The position numbers were made by a program, and so were the translations under genes. The notes under the pieces were generated by a model. The model did no database searches, was not told where the DNA came from, and saw only the letters and a list, made by a program, of their open reading frames with translations. This document shows positions 35,767-46,547 of a DNA stretch of 53,421 bases, one piece after another. The stretch is from Azonexaceae bacterium (GTDB taxonomy: Bacteria > Pseudomonadota > Gammaproteobacteria > Burkholderiales > Rhodocyclaceae). The DNA is taken from contig JAAXVL010000019.1 in the NCBI GenBank assembly GCA_013335535.1, forward strand, positions 1 to 53,421, in the 5' to 3' direction. Within the stretch, counting starts at the first letter, position 1; every line of letters starts with the position of its first letter.

Positions 35767-36144
35767 TTAGGCTGGTGACAGTCCCAGCCATGCTCTAGCA
35801 TCGGCCATGCTGGAAAAAACACGGGTCAGATAGATGGTTAGCGTGTCGTTAGCGTAGGCGTTTGCCGCCGCTATTATCTCGGGGTGGGACGTCAGCATGG
35901 CAATACGGATATGCGGGTTGATGGTTGCTGCGGAGCGATCAATTGCCGCAATTTCCTCAAGTTCGGCGGGAGAAATGCTCACTCCCGTGCAGCCAAGGAA
36001 ATCGTTGATGACGTATCGAAGGGTGTCGAAACGCGGATCTGCTTCAATTTGCGTATTGGCGACTAGGACATCATTGCCTGTTACGTGGCCAAAATACCGC
36101 TTGACCACCCCCTGTGGCGGTTCCCAGATAATTTCGAAATTCAT
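35767..36144 (-). CDS. Small STAS-like hypothetical protein
   Basis: The start is ATG 36144 or 36150; AAGGC lies upstream and favours 36144. The 125-residue soluble protein begins MNFEIIWEPPQGVVKRYFG, continues ADPRFDTLRYVINDFLGCTG, then PAELEEIAAIDRSAATINPH and ends TRVFSSMADARAWLG. The alternation of short strands and helices resembles the SpoIIAA/STAS-like fold found in small bacterial regulators, but this is only a fold-level guess. It stands alone between the cytochrome promoter region and a repeat copy. Confidence 0.65.
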   Translation of the reverse strand: MNFEIIWEPPQGVVKRYFGHVTGNDVLVANTQIEADPRFDTLRYVINDFLGCTGVSISPAELEEIAAIDRSAATINPHIRIAMLTSHPEIIAAANAYANDTLTIYLTRVFSSMADARAWLGLSPA

Positions 36145-36381
36145 GATCATCAGCCTTGGCTACATTTACGCTTGATCTGAATTACCGAATGTTCAGTGCC
36201 CAACACATTCTGGTAATTGTCAGCTCTTTGCCGGGGACGGCAGTTTAACCTGCAATTTCCTCGCCGAGTATCGGACACCTGCCAAGCTTGCAGGCGGCCC
36301 TGACGATTGCGTCGTTACTGTGCCGAACTGTTCTGGTGCCTGATATTCGCTGCCCTGCCTGATGAAAAATGGCGGGCAGCT

Positions 36382-36426
36382 TTATCGATATTTTGCCCAT
36401 TTTTCCGGTTGACCGTGGAAATCGGC
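36382..36426 (+). repeat. Dispersed repeat copy 8
   Basis: A TATTTTGCCC block, then TTTTTCCGGTTGACCGTGGA and AATCGGC. It ends four bases from the fumC stop, antisense to it. TTTCC and GGAAA can pair around the dyad. Confidence 0.85.
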
Positions 36427-36429
36427 TTC

Positions 36430-37836
36430 TTAGCTATTTCCCGGATGAATCATGGCCGCCGGCACGACCCAGCGGTCGTAGTCTTCGAGCGAGACATGGC
36501 CCAGCGCCAGCGCTGCCTGCCTGAGCGTCGTGCCGTCGTGGCTGGCCAGCTTGGCGATTTCGGCGGCCTTGTCGTAGCCGATGTGCGGGGTCAGGGCAGT
36601 GACCAGCATGAGCGAGCGTTCCATGAGCTCGGCGATGCGTTTGCGGTGGGCGGTGATGCCGCGTACGCAATGGTGCTCGAAGCCCAGCATGCCGTCGCTG
36701 AGCAGGCGGACGCTTTGCAGGAAATTGTGGGCGATCACCGGCTTGAAGACGTTGAGCTCGAAATTGCCCGAGGCGCCGGCAATGCCGATGGCCACGTCGT
36801 TACCCATGACCTGGCAGCAGAGCATGGTGAGCGCCTCGCACTGGGTCGGATTGACCTTGCCGGGCATGATCGAGCTGCCCGGTTCGTTTTCCGGAATGCC
36901 GATTTCACCGAGGCCGGAGCGCGGTCCGGAGGCCAGCCAGCGGATGTCGTTGGCGATTTTGACGAGCGCCACGGCCAGCGTCTTGAGTGCGCCATGGGCT
37001 GAAACCAGGCCGTCGTGAGCGGCCAGGGCGGCGAACTTGTTGGCGGCGGACGTGAAGGAAATACTGCTGCGATCGGCCAGCTCGGCAGCGACGCGGGGGC
37101 CGAATTCGGGATGGGTGTTGAGCCCGGTGCCGACGGCCGTGCCGCCCACGGCCAAGGGGGTGAGCGACTGCAGGCTGGCGGTAATCTGGCTGGCGGCGTG
37201 CTGCAACTGGGCGACGTAGCCGGAGAATTCCTGGCCGAGCGAGAGCGGCGTCGCATCCTGGAGATGGGTGCGGCCGATCTTGATGATGTCGGCGAACTCG
37301 GCCGATTTTTCGGTCAGGGTGGCGATCAGCTGGCCGAGCGCCGGCAGCAGGTGGCGCTCGATGCCGATGGCCGCAGCGACGTGCATGGCGGTGGGAAAGA
37401 TGTCGTTCGACGACTGGCCGAGATTGACTTCGTCATTGGGGTGAACGAGGCGGGCGTGGCCGCGCTGGCCGCCGAGCAGCTCTGAGGCACGGTTGGCCAG
37501 CACCTCGTTCATGTTCATGTTGGTTTGCGTGCCGGAGCCGGTCTGCCAGACCGAGAGCGGGAATTCGGCGGGGTGCCGGCCGCTCGTGACCTCGTTGGCG
37601 GCGAGGATGATGGCCGCCGCGATGGGTGCCGGGAGCAGGCCGAGTTCACGATTGACGCAGGCGCAGCTGGCTTTGACCATGGCCAGCGCGTGGATCAGCT
37701 CTTCCGGCATGCGTTCGGTCGAAATGGCAAAGTGCTCGAGCGAGCGCTGGGTTTGGGCGCCCCACAGGCGATCTCCTGCCACTTCGATGAGGCCGAAGGA
37801 ATCTTTTTCCTGGCGGGTGGGAATGACTTGGGGCAT
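36430..37836 (-). CDS. fumC: Class II fumarate hydratase
   Basis: I start at the ATG at 37836 ([19 protein letters not shown]), with GAGGAG seven bases upstream; the frame is open far beyond. The 468-residue protein interconverts fumarate and malate in the TCA cycle as a homotetramer. It carries the fumarase/aspartase signature [19 protein letters not shown], the active-site [20 protein letters not shown] stretch and [12 protein letters not shown]. The closest relative is an oxygen-stable, iron-free fumarase. No operon partner is nearby. Confidence 0.95.
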   Translation of the reverse strand: MPQVIPTRQEKDSFGLIEVAGDRLWGAQTQRSLEHFAISTERMPEELIHALAMVKASCACVNRELGLLPAPIAAAIILAANEVTSGRHPAEFPLSVWQTGSGTQTNMNMNEVLANRASELLGGQRGHARLVHPNDEVNLGQSSNDIFPTAMHVAAAIGIERHLLPALGQLIATLTEKSAEFADIIKIGRTHLQDATPLSLGQEFSGYVAQLQHAASQITASLQSLTPLAVGGTAVGTGLNTHPEFGPRVAAELADRSSISFTSAANKFAALAAHDGLVSAHGALKTLAVALVKIANDIRWLASGPRSGLGEIGIPENEPGSSIMPGKVNPTQCEALTMLCCQVMGNDVAIGIAGASGNFELNVFKPVIAHNFLQSVRLLSDGMLGFEHHCVRGITAHRKRIAELMERSLMLVTALTPHIGYDKAAEIAKLASHDGTTLRQAALALGHVSLEDYDRWVVPAAMIHPGNS

Positions 37837-38088
37837 GGCCGACTCCTCGCTGGCCGCTCGCGGCACAAGACATGCCCGCTCGGCCTGTTTGTTCGAGTTG
37901 CCAAACGCCGGGAAGTTCGGCCGGAATTGCTTTGTCAGCGCCATCCCGGGATGGATACAATCCGGGGTTGGACAGGGGGCTGTTCTGATTAGCGACGGAG
38001 CGCGGGTGGATATCGATTGTCGACGAGTATCGCAGTTGGCCGGGGGGGTGACGGGCGACGGGGCTGATTCCTGCGGTGGACGCCGGCC

Positions 38089-40959
38089 ATGAAGCGCCGG
38101 GCACTTTTGCTGGTAACCGCCTCGCTGGTGTTTTTCGGCCTGGCGCTGGCCGCCTTCTTTGCCGAGAAAATCAATCGCGAGCAGTTTGCTTCGGCCGAAC
38201 GCGCCGAGGTCTTGCACAGCATGACCGTGATTCGCGACGCGCTCGAAAGCAATCTCAACAGCGACATTCAACTGGTGCGCGGTCTGATCGGCGTCATTGC
38301 GCTGGACCCGAATCTGGGCCAAGCGCGTTTCGACATGGCCGTCCAGCCGCTGTTTTCAGGGCGAACCCAGTTGCGCAACGTGGTGGCGGCGCCTGACATG
38401 GTTATTCGCTGGGTGCACCCGCTGGTCGGCAACGAACAGGCGGTCGGGCTCGATTACCGCACGGCGCCGGGGCAATTCGCCGCGGTCGAGCGCGCCCGGG
38501 TGTCGCGCCAGATCGTCCTGGCAGGGCCGCTGAACCTGGTCCAGGGCGGCGTCGGCCTGGTGGCGCGACTGCCGGTCTATTTGCCGGACAGCAAGGGCGA
38601 GGAACATTTCTGGGGCATCGTCAGTGCGGTCATCGATGCTGACAGGCTGTATGCGAGCAGTGGTTTGGATGCCGAGCAACCAGGCATCGACATCGCCATT
38701 CGCGGCAAGGATGCGAGCGGACCTGATGGCGAGGTGTTTTTCGGACGCCCCGAATTGTTCGAGGCCAGCCCGGTGGAGGCCACTATTTACCTGCCGCAGG
38801 GGTCCTGGCAGATCGCGGCGACGCCGCGTGGTGGCTGGAAAGCCGAGCCGGACAACCTGTGGTCGCTGCGCCTCGGCTTTGCGCTGGTCGCCATCATGGT
38901 CGCCGGCGGCTTTCTGGCCCAGGGCCGGGCCTTGATGCTGGCCTCGCGCGCGACTGAGCGGGCCGAGGCGTCGCGGCGCCAGCTCTCGGCCAGCCTGGAA
39001 AAAACGCCTAACGTGGCGGTGCAGTGGTTCGATACCCGGGGGCGGGTGACGTTCTGGAACCCGGCTTCGGAAATGCTCTACGGCTGGACGGCCGAGGAGG
39101 TGAAGGGCCAGCGTCTGGAGCGGCTGATTCTGGACGATGACGAAGCGGCCAGGTGGCAAGGCGTGCTGGCCGATGTGCTGGCCACGGGACAGGCCCGGGG
39201 GCCGAGCGAATATCTCACGCACAGGCGCGACGGCGAACGGCGCTGGGTCGAGTCGACCGCTTTTCTGATTCCCGGCGACGAGGCGTCGGCGGAGATTCTG
39301 GTATGCATGGATATCGACGTCACCGACCGCAAGCTGGCCGAACAGCGGGTGGCGGATTTCAACCGCGATTTCGAGGCTTTCCTGCATCAGACCACCGATT
39401 TCATCTATTTCAAGGATGCCGCCAGCCGCTTCCGTTTCTGCAGCCAGACCCTGGCTGACATCACCGGGCACCCCAGCTGGCACGACATGATCGGCAAGCA
39501 TGACAGCGAGGTCTTCCCGGCCGACACAGCCCTGCTTTACGAGCAGGAGGAGCGCGCGATATTCAATGAAGGAAAACCGCTGCTGGCCAAGATCGAGCCG
39601 TATTACGACGTCGATGGCGAACTGGCCTACGTGGAAACGAACAAATGGCCGCTGTTCAACGATAAACAGCAGATCGTCGGCCTGTTTGGCATCAGTCGCG
39701 ACATCACGGAGCGCGTCCAGAACGAAGAAGAGCTTCGCCAATACCGGCTGCATCTGGAGGAACTGGTTGGCCAGCGCACGGCAGAACTGGCTGTCGCCAA
39801 GGAGGCGGCCGAAGCCGCGAATGTGGCGAAGAGCGCTTTCCTCGCCAACATGTCGCACGAGATTCGCACGCCGCTCAATGCCATCACCGGCATGGCCCAT
39901 CTGATCCGGCGCAGCGGTCTCGAGGACGAGCAGATGGAGCGCCTCAACCGGCTGGAACTGGCTGGCGAACACTTGCTCGAAATCATCAATGCCATTCTCG
40001 ATCTGTCCAAGATCGAGGCAGGCAAATTCACGCTGGAGGCGGCGCCGCTCAAGGTGGCAAGCATCCTCGGCAACGTTGCCTCGATCATGCGCGATCGCGC
40101 TCTGGCCAAGCATCTTGTCCTCGATGTCGAGCCCGGGCCAGACTTGCCGCCGCTGCTCGGCGACCAGACCCGCCTGCAGCAGGCGCTGCTCAATTACGTC
40201 ACCAACGCCATCAAGTTCACCGAGGCCGGCACCATCACGCTGCGCGCCAGCGTCGAGGCCGAGGATGCCGACAGCGTCGTCATCCGTTTCGCCGTCGAGG
40301 ATACCGGGATCGGCATCGCCGAGAACGAGCTGCCACGGCTCTTCGGTGCTTTCGAGCAGGCCGACAATTCGACGACCCGCAAATACGGCGGCACCGGGCT
40401 GGGGCTGTCGATCACGCACAAGCTCGCTCACCTGATGGGCGGCGATGCCGGGGCGGACGGTCGTCCGGGGCAGGGCAGCACCTTCTGGCTGACGGCCCGC
40501 CTGGGCAAGGGCGAGACTGACGCGGTGGCGGCCGAGACTGAATCGCAGGGCGGCGCTGGCGAGCGCTTGCGACACGATTGCCCGGGGTGCCGCATCCTGG
40601 TGGTGGAGGATGAACCGATCAACCAGGAAATCGCCATCGCCATGCTCGACGATGTCGGGCTGCTCGTCGATATCGCCGACGATGGCATGGCTGCGCTGGA
40701 GATGCTTGGCCAGGCCGATTACGACCTGATCCTGATGGACATGCAGATGCCGCGGATGGACGGCCTGACGGCGACGCGAAAGATTCGCGCCCTGGCCCAG
40801 GGCGGCAGCATCCCCATCCTGGCCATGACGGCCAATGCCTTCGCCGAGGACAAGGCGCGTTGCCTCGAAGCGGGCATGAACGATTTCATCGCCAAGCCCG
40901 TCGATCCGGGCCGGCTGTACGCGCTGGTGCTGAAATGGCTGAGCCGGGCCGAAGCCTAG
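38089..40959 (+). CDS. CHASE-PAS hybrid histidine kinase
   Basis: The 956-residue protein has a first membrane helix (about 5-26) and a periplasmic CHASE-type sensor (about 40-240) with [18 protein letters not shown] and [20 protein letters not shown]. The second helix is near 265-285 ([20 protein letters not shown]). Two PAS/PAC modules follow. The kinase has His[21 protein letters not shown], and HATPase boxes [29 protein letters not shown]. The C-terminal receiver has [17 protein letters not shown] and IAKPVD. The CHASE domain suggests a small external ligand such as a modified nucleobase or peptide; the actual one is unknown. No cognate response gene is adjacent. Confidence 0.92.
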   Translation: MKRRALLLVTASLVFFGLALAAFFAEKINREQFASAERAEVLHSMTVIRDALESNLNSDIQLVRGLIGVIALDPNLGQARFDMAVQPLFSGRTQLRNVVAAPDMVIRWVHPLVGNEQAVGLDYRTAPGQFAAVERARVSRQIVLAGPLNLVQGGVGLVARLPVYLPDSKGEEHFWGIVSAVIDADRLYASSGLDAEQPGIDIAIRGKDASGPDGEVFFGRPELFEASPVEATIYLPQGSWQIAATPRGGWKAEPDNLWSLRLGFALVAIMVAGGFLAQGRALMLASRATERAEASRRQLSASLEKTPNVAVQWFDTRGRVTFWNPASEMLYGWTAEEVKGQRLERLILDDDEAARWQGVLADVLATGQARGPSEYLTHRRDGERRWVESTAFLIPGDEASAEILVCMDIDVTDRKLAEQRVADFNRDFEAFLHQTTDFIYFKDAASRFRFCSQTLADITGHPSWHDMIGKHDSEVFPADTALLYEQEERAIFNEGKPLLAKIEPYYDVDGELAYVETNKWPLFNDKQQIVGLFGISRDITERVQNEEELRQYRLHLEELVGQRTAELAVAKEAAEAANVAKSAFLANMSHEIRTPLNAITGMAHLIRRSGLEDEQMERLNRLELAGEHLLEIINAILDLSKIEAGKFTLEAAPLKVASILGNVASIMRDRALAKHLVLDVEPGPDLPPLLGDQTRLQQALLNYVTNAIKFTEAGTITLRASVEAEDADSVVIRFAVEDTGIGIAENELPRLFGAFEQADNSTTRKYGGTGLGLSITHKLAHLMGGDAGADGRPGQGSTFWLTARLGKGETDAVAAETESQGGAGERLRHDCPGCRILVVEDEPINQEIAIAMLDDVGLLVDIADDGMAALEMLGQADYDLILMDMQMPRMDGLTATRKIRALAQGGSIPILAMTANAFAEDKARCLEAGMNDFIAKPVDPGRLYALVLKWLSRAEA

Positions 40960-40967
40960 CCGCCTGA

Positions 40968-41019
40968 TTTCAAATTTGGCCGTTTTTCCCGGTTAACCGT
41001 GGCAATGGCCGTTTGCCGT
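40968..41019 (+). repeat. Dispersed repeat copy 9 (long form)
   Basis: TTTCAAATTTGGCC, T-run, CCCGGTTAACCGTGG, then CAATGGCCGTTTGCCG. The central dyad is here a perfect palindrome, CGGTTAACCG. It lies nine bases after the kinase stop and six bases from the convergent ycaO stop. Confidence 0.88.
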
Positions 41020-41024
41020 TACCG

Positions 41025-42761
41025 TCAGCCAGCGCTTGCGTGCACTTTTTCGTATTCCTTGAGCAGGCGCTGGTGCAGGTCGCAGCCGGCGAGGGCCGGG
41101 CCCGGTGAAACCAGGCCGAAAAAGCGCACATCGCCGTCGAGCATGGCGATCGCCTGGTCGATCGTCGCTTCGCCGTAGAGGCTGAGCAGCGCCGCTTCGT
41201 AGTTGGCCGGATCTTCCATGTCGACGATGGTCTGCAGGCAGGCGTAGATGCGGCGGCGGCCGGCGTCGAGTTGCTCGAACTGGCGGACCCACTCGAGGCC
41301 TTCGCGCAGGGCGCCGGGGTCGCCGCCGGCCAGGGCAAGCATGGTCTTCAGTTCGCCGACGCGCAGGTCGGCCCACAGCGAGCCGGCGTCCGGGGCGAGG
41401 CCGATCAGCGCGGCGACCGGGCGTTCATCGGCGATGCTCAGTTCGTTGAGGGTGTCGAGCAGTTCGCAGCATTCGTCGTCGTTGAGTTCGGCCAGACGCA
41501 GGATGTCGGCGCGCACGACGTTGCCGTCGCTGTTGTTCTCCCATTCGAGGTCGTCGATCGGGTAGATCTCCGACATGCCGGGAACGACGATGCGGCAGGC
41601 GTAAACGCCGAGGTGGTCGAAGTCGGCGACGTAGATGTCGTGGCCGTCGGCGTGGATGCGCTCGGCCAGCCAGGCGTAGTCGTCGGCGGACTTGCCGTGG
41701 TCGAGGTCGTTGAAATTCCAGTCGACGAACTCGAAATCGGCTTCCTCGCCGAAAAACTCCCAGCTCACGATGCCGCTCGAATCGACGAAGTGGATTTCGA
41801 TGTTCGGTGCGCTGGCGATTTCGTCGAGGTCGAAGCCGGGGGACGGGAAGCCGTCGAGTGCTTCGAGGGCGCGGCCCTGGAGCAGTTCGGTCAGGGCGCG
41901 TTCAAGGGCAATCTCGAAGCGCGGATGGGCGCCGAAACTGGCGAAGACGCCCTGATCCTTCGGGTTGAGCATGGTCACGCACAGCACCGGGTAGAGGCCG
42001 CCGAGCGAGGCGTCCTTGACCAGGATGCCGAAGCCGGCGTCGCGCAGGCCCTTGATGCCTGCGGCGATGCTCGGGTAGCGGGCGACGACTTCGTCCGGTA
42101 CGTCCGGCAGGCAAAGGCCTTCGGCGATGACCTTGAACTTGACGTGGCGTTCGAAGATTTCCGACAGGGCCTGGGCGCGCGCTTCGGCCTGCGTGTTGCC
42201 GGCCGACATGCCGTTGCTGACGTAGAGGTTGCTGATGACATTGACCGGGAAAAACACCTCGGCGCCGTCGCGCTGGCGGACATAGGGAATGGCGCAGATG
42301 CCGCGATCCTCGTTACCGGAATTCATGTCGACGAGTACCTCGGCCGGAATGTTGCCTTCCGGGTTGTAGAAGGCCTGCAGTTCCGGCGTCAGCAGTTCGG
42401 CCGGCCAGTCGGTGCCTTGGGCCGTCAGCGGGAACCAGCGTTCGCGCGGGTAGTGCGTGAAGGCGCGGTTGGCGATCTGCTCACCGAGGTAGTAGTGGTT
42501 CCAGAAATAGTTGCAGGACAGGCGCTCGAAGAACTCGCCGAGCGCGCTGGCCTGGGCAGCCAGCCGGGTCGCGCCCTTGCCGTTGGTGAACATGAGGTGG
42601 CAGGCGCGGTTGCCCACGTGCACGGACCAGACGTTGTCGACCGGGTTGAGCCAGGTGCATTCCTCGACGTCGAAACCGCGGGCGGCCAGCTTGGCCTGCA
42701 TCGAGGCAATGGAATGTTCGAGCGAGGCGTCTTTGCCCGGAATGAAATGTTCTTGTTGCAT
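41025..42761 (-). CDS. ycaO: YcaO, S12 methylthiotransferase accessory factor
   Basis: The 578-residue protein matches E. coli YcaO over its length. It begins with FIPGKDASLEHSIASMQAKL, then WLNPVDNVWSVHVGN, NGKGATRLAAQASALGEFFE, RLSCNYFW and SGNEDRGICAIPYVRQ. It goes on with LYVSNGMSAGNTQAEARAQA and FASFGAHPRFEIALER. YcaO binds ATP and assists RimO in beta-methylthiolation of ribosomal protein S12. The C-terminal domain (about 430-578) is complete. No peptide precursor or cyclodehydratase partner is nearby, so this is the housekeeping type, not a RiPP enzyme. Confidence 0.95.
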   Translation of the reverse strand: MQQEHFIPGKDASLEHSIASMQAKLAARGFDVEECTWLNPVDNVWSVHVGNRACHLMFTNGKGATRLAAQASALGEFFERLSCNYFWNHYYLGEQIANRAFTHYPRERWFPLTAQGTDWPAELLTPELQAFYNPEGNIPAEVLVDMNSGNEDRGICAIPYVRQRDGAEVFFPVNVISNLYVSNGMSAGNTQAEARAQALSEIFERHVKFKVIAEGLCLPDVPDEVVARYPSIAAGIKGLRDAGFGILVKDASLGGLYPVLCVTMLNPKDQGVFASFGAHPRFEIALERALTELLQGRALEALDGFPSPGFDLDEIASAPNIEIHFVDSSGIVSWEFFGEEADFEFVDWNFNDLDHGKSADDYAWLAERIHADGHDIYVADFDHLGVYACRIVVPGMSEIYPIDDLEWENNSDGNVVRADILRLAELNDDECCELLDTLNELSIADERPVAALIGLAPDAGSLWADLRVGELKTMLALAGGDPGALREGLEWVRQFEQLDAGRRRIYACLQTIVDMEDPANYEAALLSLYGEATIDQAIAMLDGDVRFFGLVSPGPALAGCDLHQRLLKEYEKVHASAG

Positions 42762-42811
42762 CGGGCGTCCTGACTGAAAAGTAAGGGGCGCAGTGTACGC
42801 CCGTACGCAGG

Positions 42812-42852
42812 CATTGCCACGGTCAACCGGAAATATGGGCCAATTTTGAAAT
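42812..42852 (-). repeat. Dispersed repeat copy 10
   Basis: Minus strand reads ATTTCAAAATTGGCC, CATA, TTTCCGGTTGACCGTGG, CAATGC. It lies about 19 bases past the lysR stop, in sense with it, and about 50 bases before ycaO. Confidence 0.87.
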
Positions 42853-42870
42853 TATCGGTTTGGCTACCGA

Positions 42871-43770
42871 TCACCGGCCTTCCATGGCGGCGCGCAGCAG
42901 GTCGATGAAGGCCGTGGTGCGTACTGGCAGCAGGCGCCGGCCCGGCGTCACGCACCAGATGGTGACGGTTGGCAGGGCCCATTCGGGCAGAACGCGTTTG
43001 AGCAGGCCTTGTTCGACCCATTTGGCGGCGAAGCGGTCGGCCAGTCCGACGATGCCCAGGCCATGCGCCGCGAGGTCGCGCTGCAGGCTGCGCGAGTTGG
43101 CGGCCAATGGCCCGGTCGGCATGCCTTCCCAGCGCTCGGCACCGCGCGCTAGTTGCCAGGGCAGCATTTCGCCGGTGCCGCTGATCGCCCCGAGACAAAC
43201 ATGGTCGAGCAGATCGGCCGGCTTTTCCGGCGTGCCATAGCGGGCCATATAAGCCGGGCTGGCGTACAGGCTGCCCTGCATGTCGCAGAGCTGGCGGGCG
43301 ACCAGCGTGCTGTCGTCGGGCAGGCGGGCGGCGGCGCGCACGGCGAGGTCGAAGCGCTCGGCCACCAAGTCCACTCGGCGCGGCGAGAGGTCGAGTTCGA
43401 GCCGTACTTCCGGGTAGCTGCTGGCGTATTGGAGCAGCAAAGGCGTCAGATCGAGCTCGGCAAAATCGGGCGGCAGCGACACGCGCAGCACGCCGCGCGG
43501 CGTGCCCTGCCGGTGCAGGGCCATGGCCGAGGCGGCCTCGGTTTCCTCGAGCAGGCGCTTGGCGTGATCGAGAATCTGCTCGCCGAATTCGGTGATGGCC
43601 AGTCGGCGCGTGCTGCGCGTCAGCAGGCGTTCGCCGAGCTTGGTTTCGAGCTGGGTGATGCGTCGGGACAGCGTCGATTTGGGCAGACCGCAGCGTTCGG
43701 CCGCGCGGGAAAAGCTCCCGGCGTCCATGACCTGGGCGAAGAGGATCAGATCGTTGGCATCGAGGCTCAT
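42871..43770 (-). CDS. LysR-family transcriptional regulator
   Basis: The 299-residue protein has an N-terminal winged HTH (LILFAQVMDAGSFSRAAERC, then LPKSTLSRRITQLETKLGER) and a substrate-binding effector domain from about 90. It diverges from azoR, and a near-perfect palindrome lies 12 bases before its ATG. It therefore probably represses itself and controls azoR, pirin and the DedA fusion. An oxidant or quinone ligand is a reasonable guess, because LysR-azoR pairs often respond to such compounds. It is 52% identical in arrangement, not sequence, to such pairs elsewhere only in the sense of gene order. Confidence 0.9.
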   Translation of the reverse strand: MSLDANDLILFAQVMDAGSFSRAAERCGLPKSTLSRRITQLETKLGERLLTRSTRRLAITEFGEQILDHAKRLLEETEAASAMALHRQGTPRGVLRVSLPPDFAELDLTPLLLQYASSYPEVRLELDLSPRRVDLVAERFDLAVRAAARLPDDSTLVARQLCDMQGSLYASPAYMARYGTPEKPADLLDHVCLGAISGTGEMLPWQLARGAERWEGMPTGPLAANSRSLQRDLAAHGLGIVGLADRFAAKWVEQGLLKRVLPEWALPTVTIWCVTPGRRLLPVRTTAFIDLLRAAMEGR

Positions 43771-43782
43771 GCTTATCCTGAC

Positions 43783-43800
43783 TGTTTCATTAATGGAACA
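43783..43800. promoter_or_regulatory. Likely LysR operator palindrome
   Basis: TGTTTCATTAATGGAACA is complementary to itself at 16 of 18 positions, centred 21 bases before the lysR start codon and about 118 before azoR. It fits the T-N11-A form of LysR-type binding sites. Confidence 0.65.
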
Positions 43801-43909
43801 ATAATACCCATTTCGACGGCTTCCGGATCGTTATTACGCTCAATAGAATTCAGTCCATGGTTTCAGCAGTTTGAACCACCAACCCCACACCTCATTGGAG
43901 ATAACGATC

Positions 43910-44509
43910 ATGAAAATCCTGCAAATCAACGCCAGCGCCCGTTCTGCCGGGGCCAACTCGACCCGTCTGGCCGATACCGTGACGGCTCGTCTGCTCGCCC
44001 AGAACCCGAACGCTGTGGTCGAACTACGCGATCTGGCCAGCGACCCGCATCCGGTGCTCGACGAACCGGCGCTCGGCGCCTTGTTCACCCCGGCCGATCA
44101 GCGCACGGCCGAACAGGCAGCACGCGTCGCCCTCGATGATGCGCTGATCGCCCAGGTCCAGTCGGTCGACGCCATCGTCCTTGGCGTGCCGATGTACAAC
44201 TTCGGCGTGCCCGTCCAGCTCAAGACCTGGATCGATGCCATCGCCCGGGCCGGCGTTACCTTCCGCTACACCGAGAAGGGTCCGGAAGGCCTGCTCAAGG
44301 GCAAGAAGGTCTATGTTGCCCTGGCCCGCGGCGGTCTATACCGCGATACCCCGGCCGATTCGCAAGTGCCTTATTTGAAGAGCGTGCTCGGCTTTCTCGG
44401 CATGACCGACGTCGAGTTCATTTACGCCGAAGGTCTGGCGATGGGTGCAGATTCCGCGAACAAAGCTTTTGCCGAAGCCGAAGCACAGATTGCAGAATTG
44501 ATTGCCTAA
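43910..44509 (+). CDS. azoR: FMN-dependent NADH-azoreductase (AzoR type)
   Basis: I start at the ATG at 43910 ([20 protein letters not shown]). The frame is open to 43871; GGAG lies about ten bases upstream of the chosen start. The 199-residue flavodoxin-fold protein shows the FMN-binding [13 protein letters not shown] loop, [20 protein letters not shown] and [19 protein letters not shown], all typical of AzoR. It reduces quinones and azo bonds using NADH. It is followed 61 bases later by pirin, with which it likely forms an operon controlled by the divergent LysR gene. Confidence 0.93.
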   Translation: MKILQINASARSAGANSTRLADTVTARLLAQNPNAVVELRDLASDPHPVLDEPALGALFTPADQRTAEQAARVALDDALIAQVQSVDAIVLGVPMYNFGVPVQLKTWIDAIARAGVTFRYTEKGPEGLLKGKKVYVALARGGLYRDTPADSQVPYLKSVLGFLGMTDVEFIYAEGLAMGADSANKAFAEAEAQIAELIA

Positions 44510-44570
44510 CAACGAAGCGCGGCGGCGTTCGGAAACGGGCGCTGCCGCCGCAAGCCCTCAGGAGAAAATC

Positions 44571-45449
44571 ATGAACACAGCTTCATCCAGCCAGCAATTC
44601 AGAACGGTTGAGCGCCTCGTTGCCGGTGTTCAGACCTCCGACGGCGCCGGCGTGCGCCTGACGCGGGTGCTGACCCAGAACCTGCAGCGCCGGCTCGACC
44701 CCTTCCTGATGCTCGACGCCTTCCGCAACGAGAATCCGGACGACTACATTGGCGGTTTCCCCGATCACCCGCACCGCGGTTTTGAAACGGTCACCTACAT
44801 GATCGCCGGCCGCATGCGTCATCACGACAGCGTCGGCAACGTCGGCCTGCTCGGGCCGGGCGGCGCCCAGTGGATGACGACGGGCAGCGGGCTGATCCAT
44901 TCCGAACTGCCGGAGCAGGAAGAGGGCCTCATGGAAGGTTTCCAGCTCTGGCTCAACCTGCCGGCCAGCCAGAAGATGGTCGCCCCGAGCTACCGCGACA
45001 TTCCGCCGGCCGCCATTCCGGAATATGCCGACGAGAATGGCGTGGTCGTCCGTGTCATTGCCGGGGCGAGTCATGGCGTCGACGGCGCCGTGCACCGTCC
45101 GGACACCGAACCGCTCTATCTCGATGTCCATCTGCCGGTCGGCACACGCTTCGAGCAGCCGATCGCCGCTGGGCACAATGCCTTCACCTACACCTACCGG
45201 GGCAGTGTGAGCATCGCCGGCACAACGGTGGCCGACCGGAACATGGCCGTCCTGAGCAACAACGGCGCGTCTGCCGTCTGCATCGAAGCGCTCGAGGATG
45301 CCCGCGTACTGATCGTCGCGGGCCAACCGCTCAATGAGCCGATTGCCCAGTACGGCCCGTTCGTCATGAACACCGCCGAGCAGATTCACCAGGCCATGCG
45401 CGATTACCAGGCCGGCAAGTTCGAAACGACGGCGGTTCAATCGCTGTGA
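44571..45449 (+). CDS. Pirin family protein
   Basis: The start is the ATG at 44571, preceded by AGGAGAAA; the frame extends to 44502. The 292-residue double-cupin protein has RRLDPFLMLDAFRNENPDDY, then FPDHPHRGFETVTYMIAGRM, RHHDSVGNVG and ELPEQEEGLMEGFQLWLNLP. The His and Glu residues for the N-terminal metal site are present. Bacterial pirins can act as quercetinases or bind redox enzymes. It lies between azoR and the DedA-rhodanese gene, supporting a role in oxidative or quinone stress. Confidence 0.93.
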   Translation: MNTASSSQQFRTVERLVAGVQTSDGAGVRLTRVLTQNLQRRLDPFLMLDAFRNENPDDYIGGFPDHPHRGFETVTYMIAGRMRHHDSVGNVGLLGPGGAQWMTTGSGLIHSELPEQEEGLMEGFQLWLNLPASQKMVAPSYRDIPPAAIPEYADENGVVVRVIAGASHGVDGAVHRPDTEPLYLDVHLPVGTRFEQPIAAGHNAFTYTYRGSVSIAGTTVADRNMAVLSNNGASAVCIEALEDARVLIVAGQPLNEPIAQYGPFVMNTAEQIHQAMRDYQAGKFETTAVQSL

Positions 45450-45534
45450 ACCAATGGGCCCGGCCATCGTCGAACCGGAAAGATGAACTTGCCGACATGG
45501 CCTGGCCGGTCGAACAATAACGAAAGGTGAATCC

Positions 45535-46479
45535 GTGGAAATTTCCCAGCTCAGCGAAGCTCTACAGCGCGACGCCGTCTGGGTCGTTTTCGTCAACGTC
45601 CTGCTGCAACAGATCGGTCTGCCCGTGCCAGCGGTGCCGACCTTGCTCCTGGCCGGCAGCCTGATCGTTGGCTCGGAGCAGTTCGCCAGCGTCCTGGCCG
45701 CCGCCATCGTCGCCTCGGTGCTGGCCGACTGGGTGTGGTACCTCGCTGGCCGGGCCTTCGGCTATCGCGTGCTGTCCGGTCTGTGCAAGCTGTCGATCAA
45801 CCCCGGCACCTGCGTCAGCCAGACCGAAGCCCGCTTTGTCCGCTGGGGGCTGGGCTCGCTGGTTTTCGCCAAATTTATCCCGGGTTTTTCGACGGTGGCA
45901 CCGCCCATCGCCGGATCATTGCGCATGCGGCTCCCCGGCTTTCTGCTCGCCGCGGCAACTGGGGCTGCCTTGTGGGCCGGGCTCGCTTTGGGCGCCGGCT
46001 GGCTGTTGCGCAAAGAGGTCAGCGTCGCCATCGCAGCGCTGGATCGGAACACCGGCAGTGCCCTGCTTCTCGTCGTAGGGGTGCTCGCCATCTGGCTGGC
46101 CTGGAAGCTGTGGCAGAAATACCGCTTCCGGCAATTGTCGGCCGTGCCCCACATCACACCGGTCGAACTCATGGCTGCACTGGCAGGCGAGCAGCCTCCG
46201 CTGGTACTCGACCTGCGCGGGCAAAGCATGATCGCTGAAACCGGGCCGATTGCCGGGGCGACGGTGGCCGAACATGACTTGCTGCTCGATGCCGTCGGTG
46301 AATGGCCGAAAGATCGGCCCATCGTCACCCTGTGCGCCTGCCCGGAGGATGCAGGAGCGATTCAGGCCGCGCGCCGGCTGCTCGACGCCGGCTATCTCTC
46401 CGTCCGGCCCCTGAAAGGCGGCTATGAAGCCTGGCTGGCAAATGCTGTGGAGAAAGGGATGGCGACCTCGGTTCTATGA
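45535..46479 (+). CDS. DedA-type membrane protein fused to a rhodanese domain
   Basis: The start is a GTG with AAAGGTGA upstream. The 314-residue protein has an N-terminal DedA/SNARE-associated domain (about 10-165) with LLQQIGLPVPAVPTLLLAGS and FVRWGLGSLVFAKFIPGFST. A further membrane helix lies near 180-200. A C-terminal cytoplasmic rhodanese-like domain (about 210-305) has PLVLDLRGQSMIAETGPIAG and the active-site Cys in VTLCACPEDAGA. DedA proteins are thought to flip lipids or need the proton gradient; the rhodanese part may transfer or sense sulfur. The pair is fused in one chain and both halves look intact. Confidence 0.88.
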   Translation: MEISQLSEALQRDAVWVVFVNVLLQQIGLPVPAVPTLLLAGSLIVGSEQFASVLAAAIVASVLADWVWYLAGRAFGYRVLSGLCKLSINPGTCVSQTEARFVRWGLGSLVFAKFIPGFSTVAPPIAGSLRMRLPGFLLAAATGAALWAGLALGAGWLLRKEVSVAIAALDRNTGSALLLVVGVLAIWLAWKLWQKYRFRQLSAVPHITPVELMAALAGEQPPLVLDLRGQSMIAETGPIAGATVAEHDLLLDAVGEWPKDRPIVTLCACPEDAGAIQAARRLLDAGYLSVRPLKGGYEAWLANAVEKGMATSVL

Positions 46480-46547
46480 CGTTTGGCTCATTGCGGAACC
46501 CTGTTTACAGGAACAAAATTCCAATTTCATAAACTGAGGAGCGGGCC

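Noticed and set aside
41025..42761. YcaO as part of a RiPP biosynthetic cluster
   Set aside because: The sequence matches the housekeeping S12-modification type over its full length, and no precursor peptide or partner enzyme is nearby.
41271..42773. Plus-strand open frame opposite ycaO
   Set aside because: Antisense to a clear YcaO gene and without any domain.
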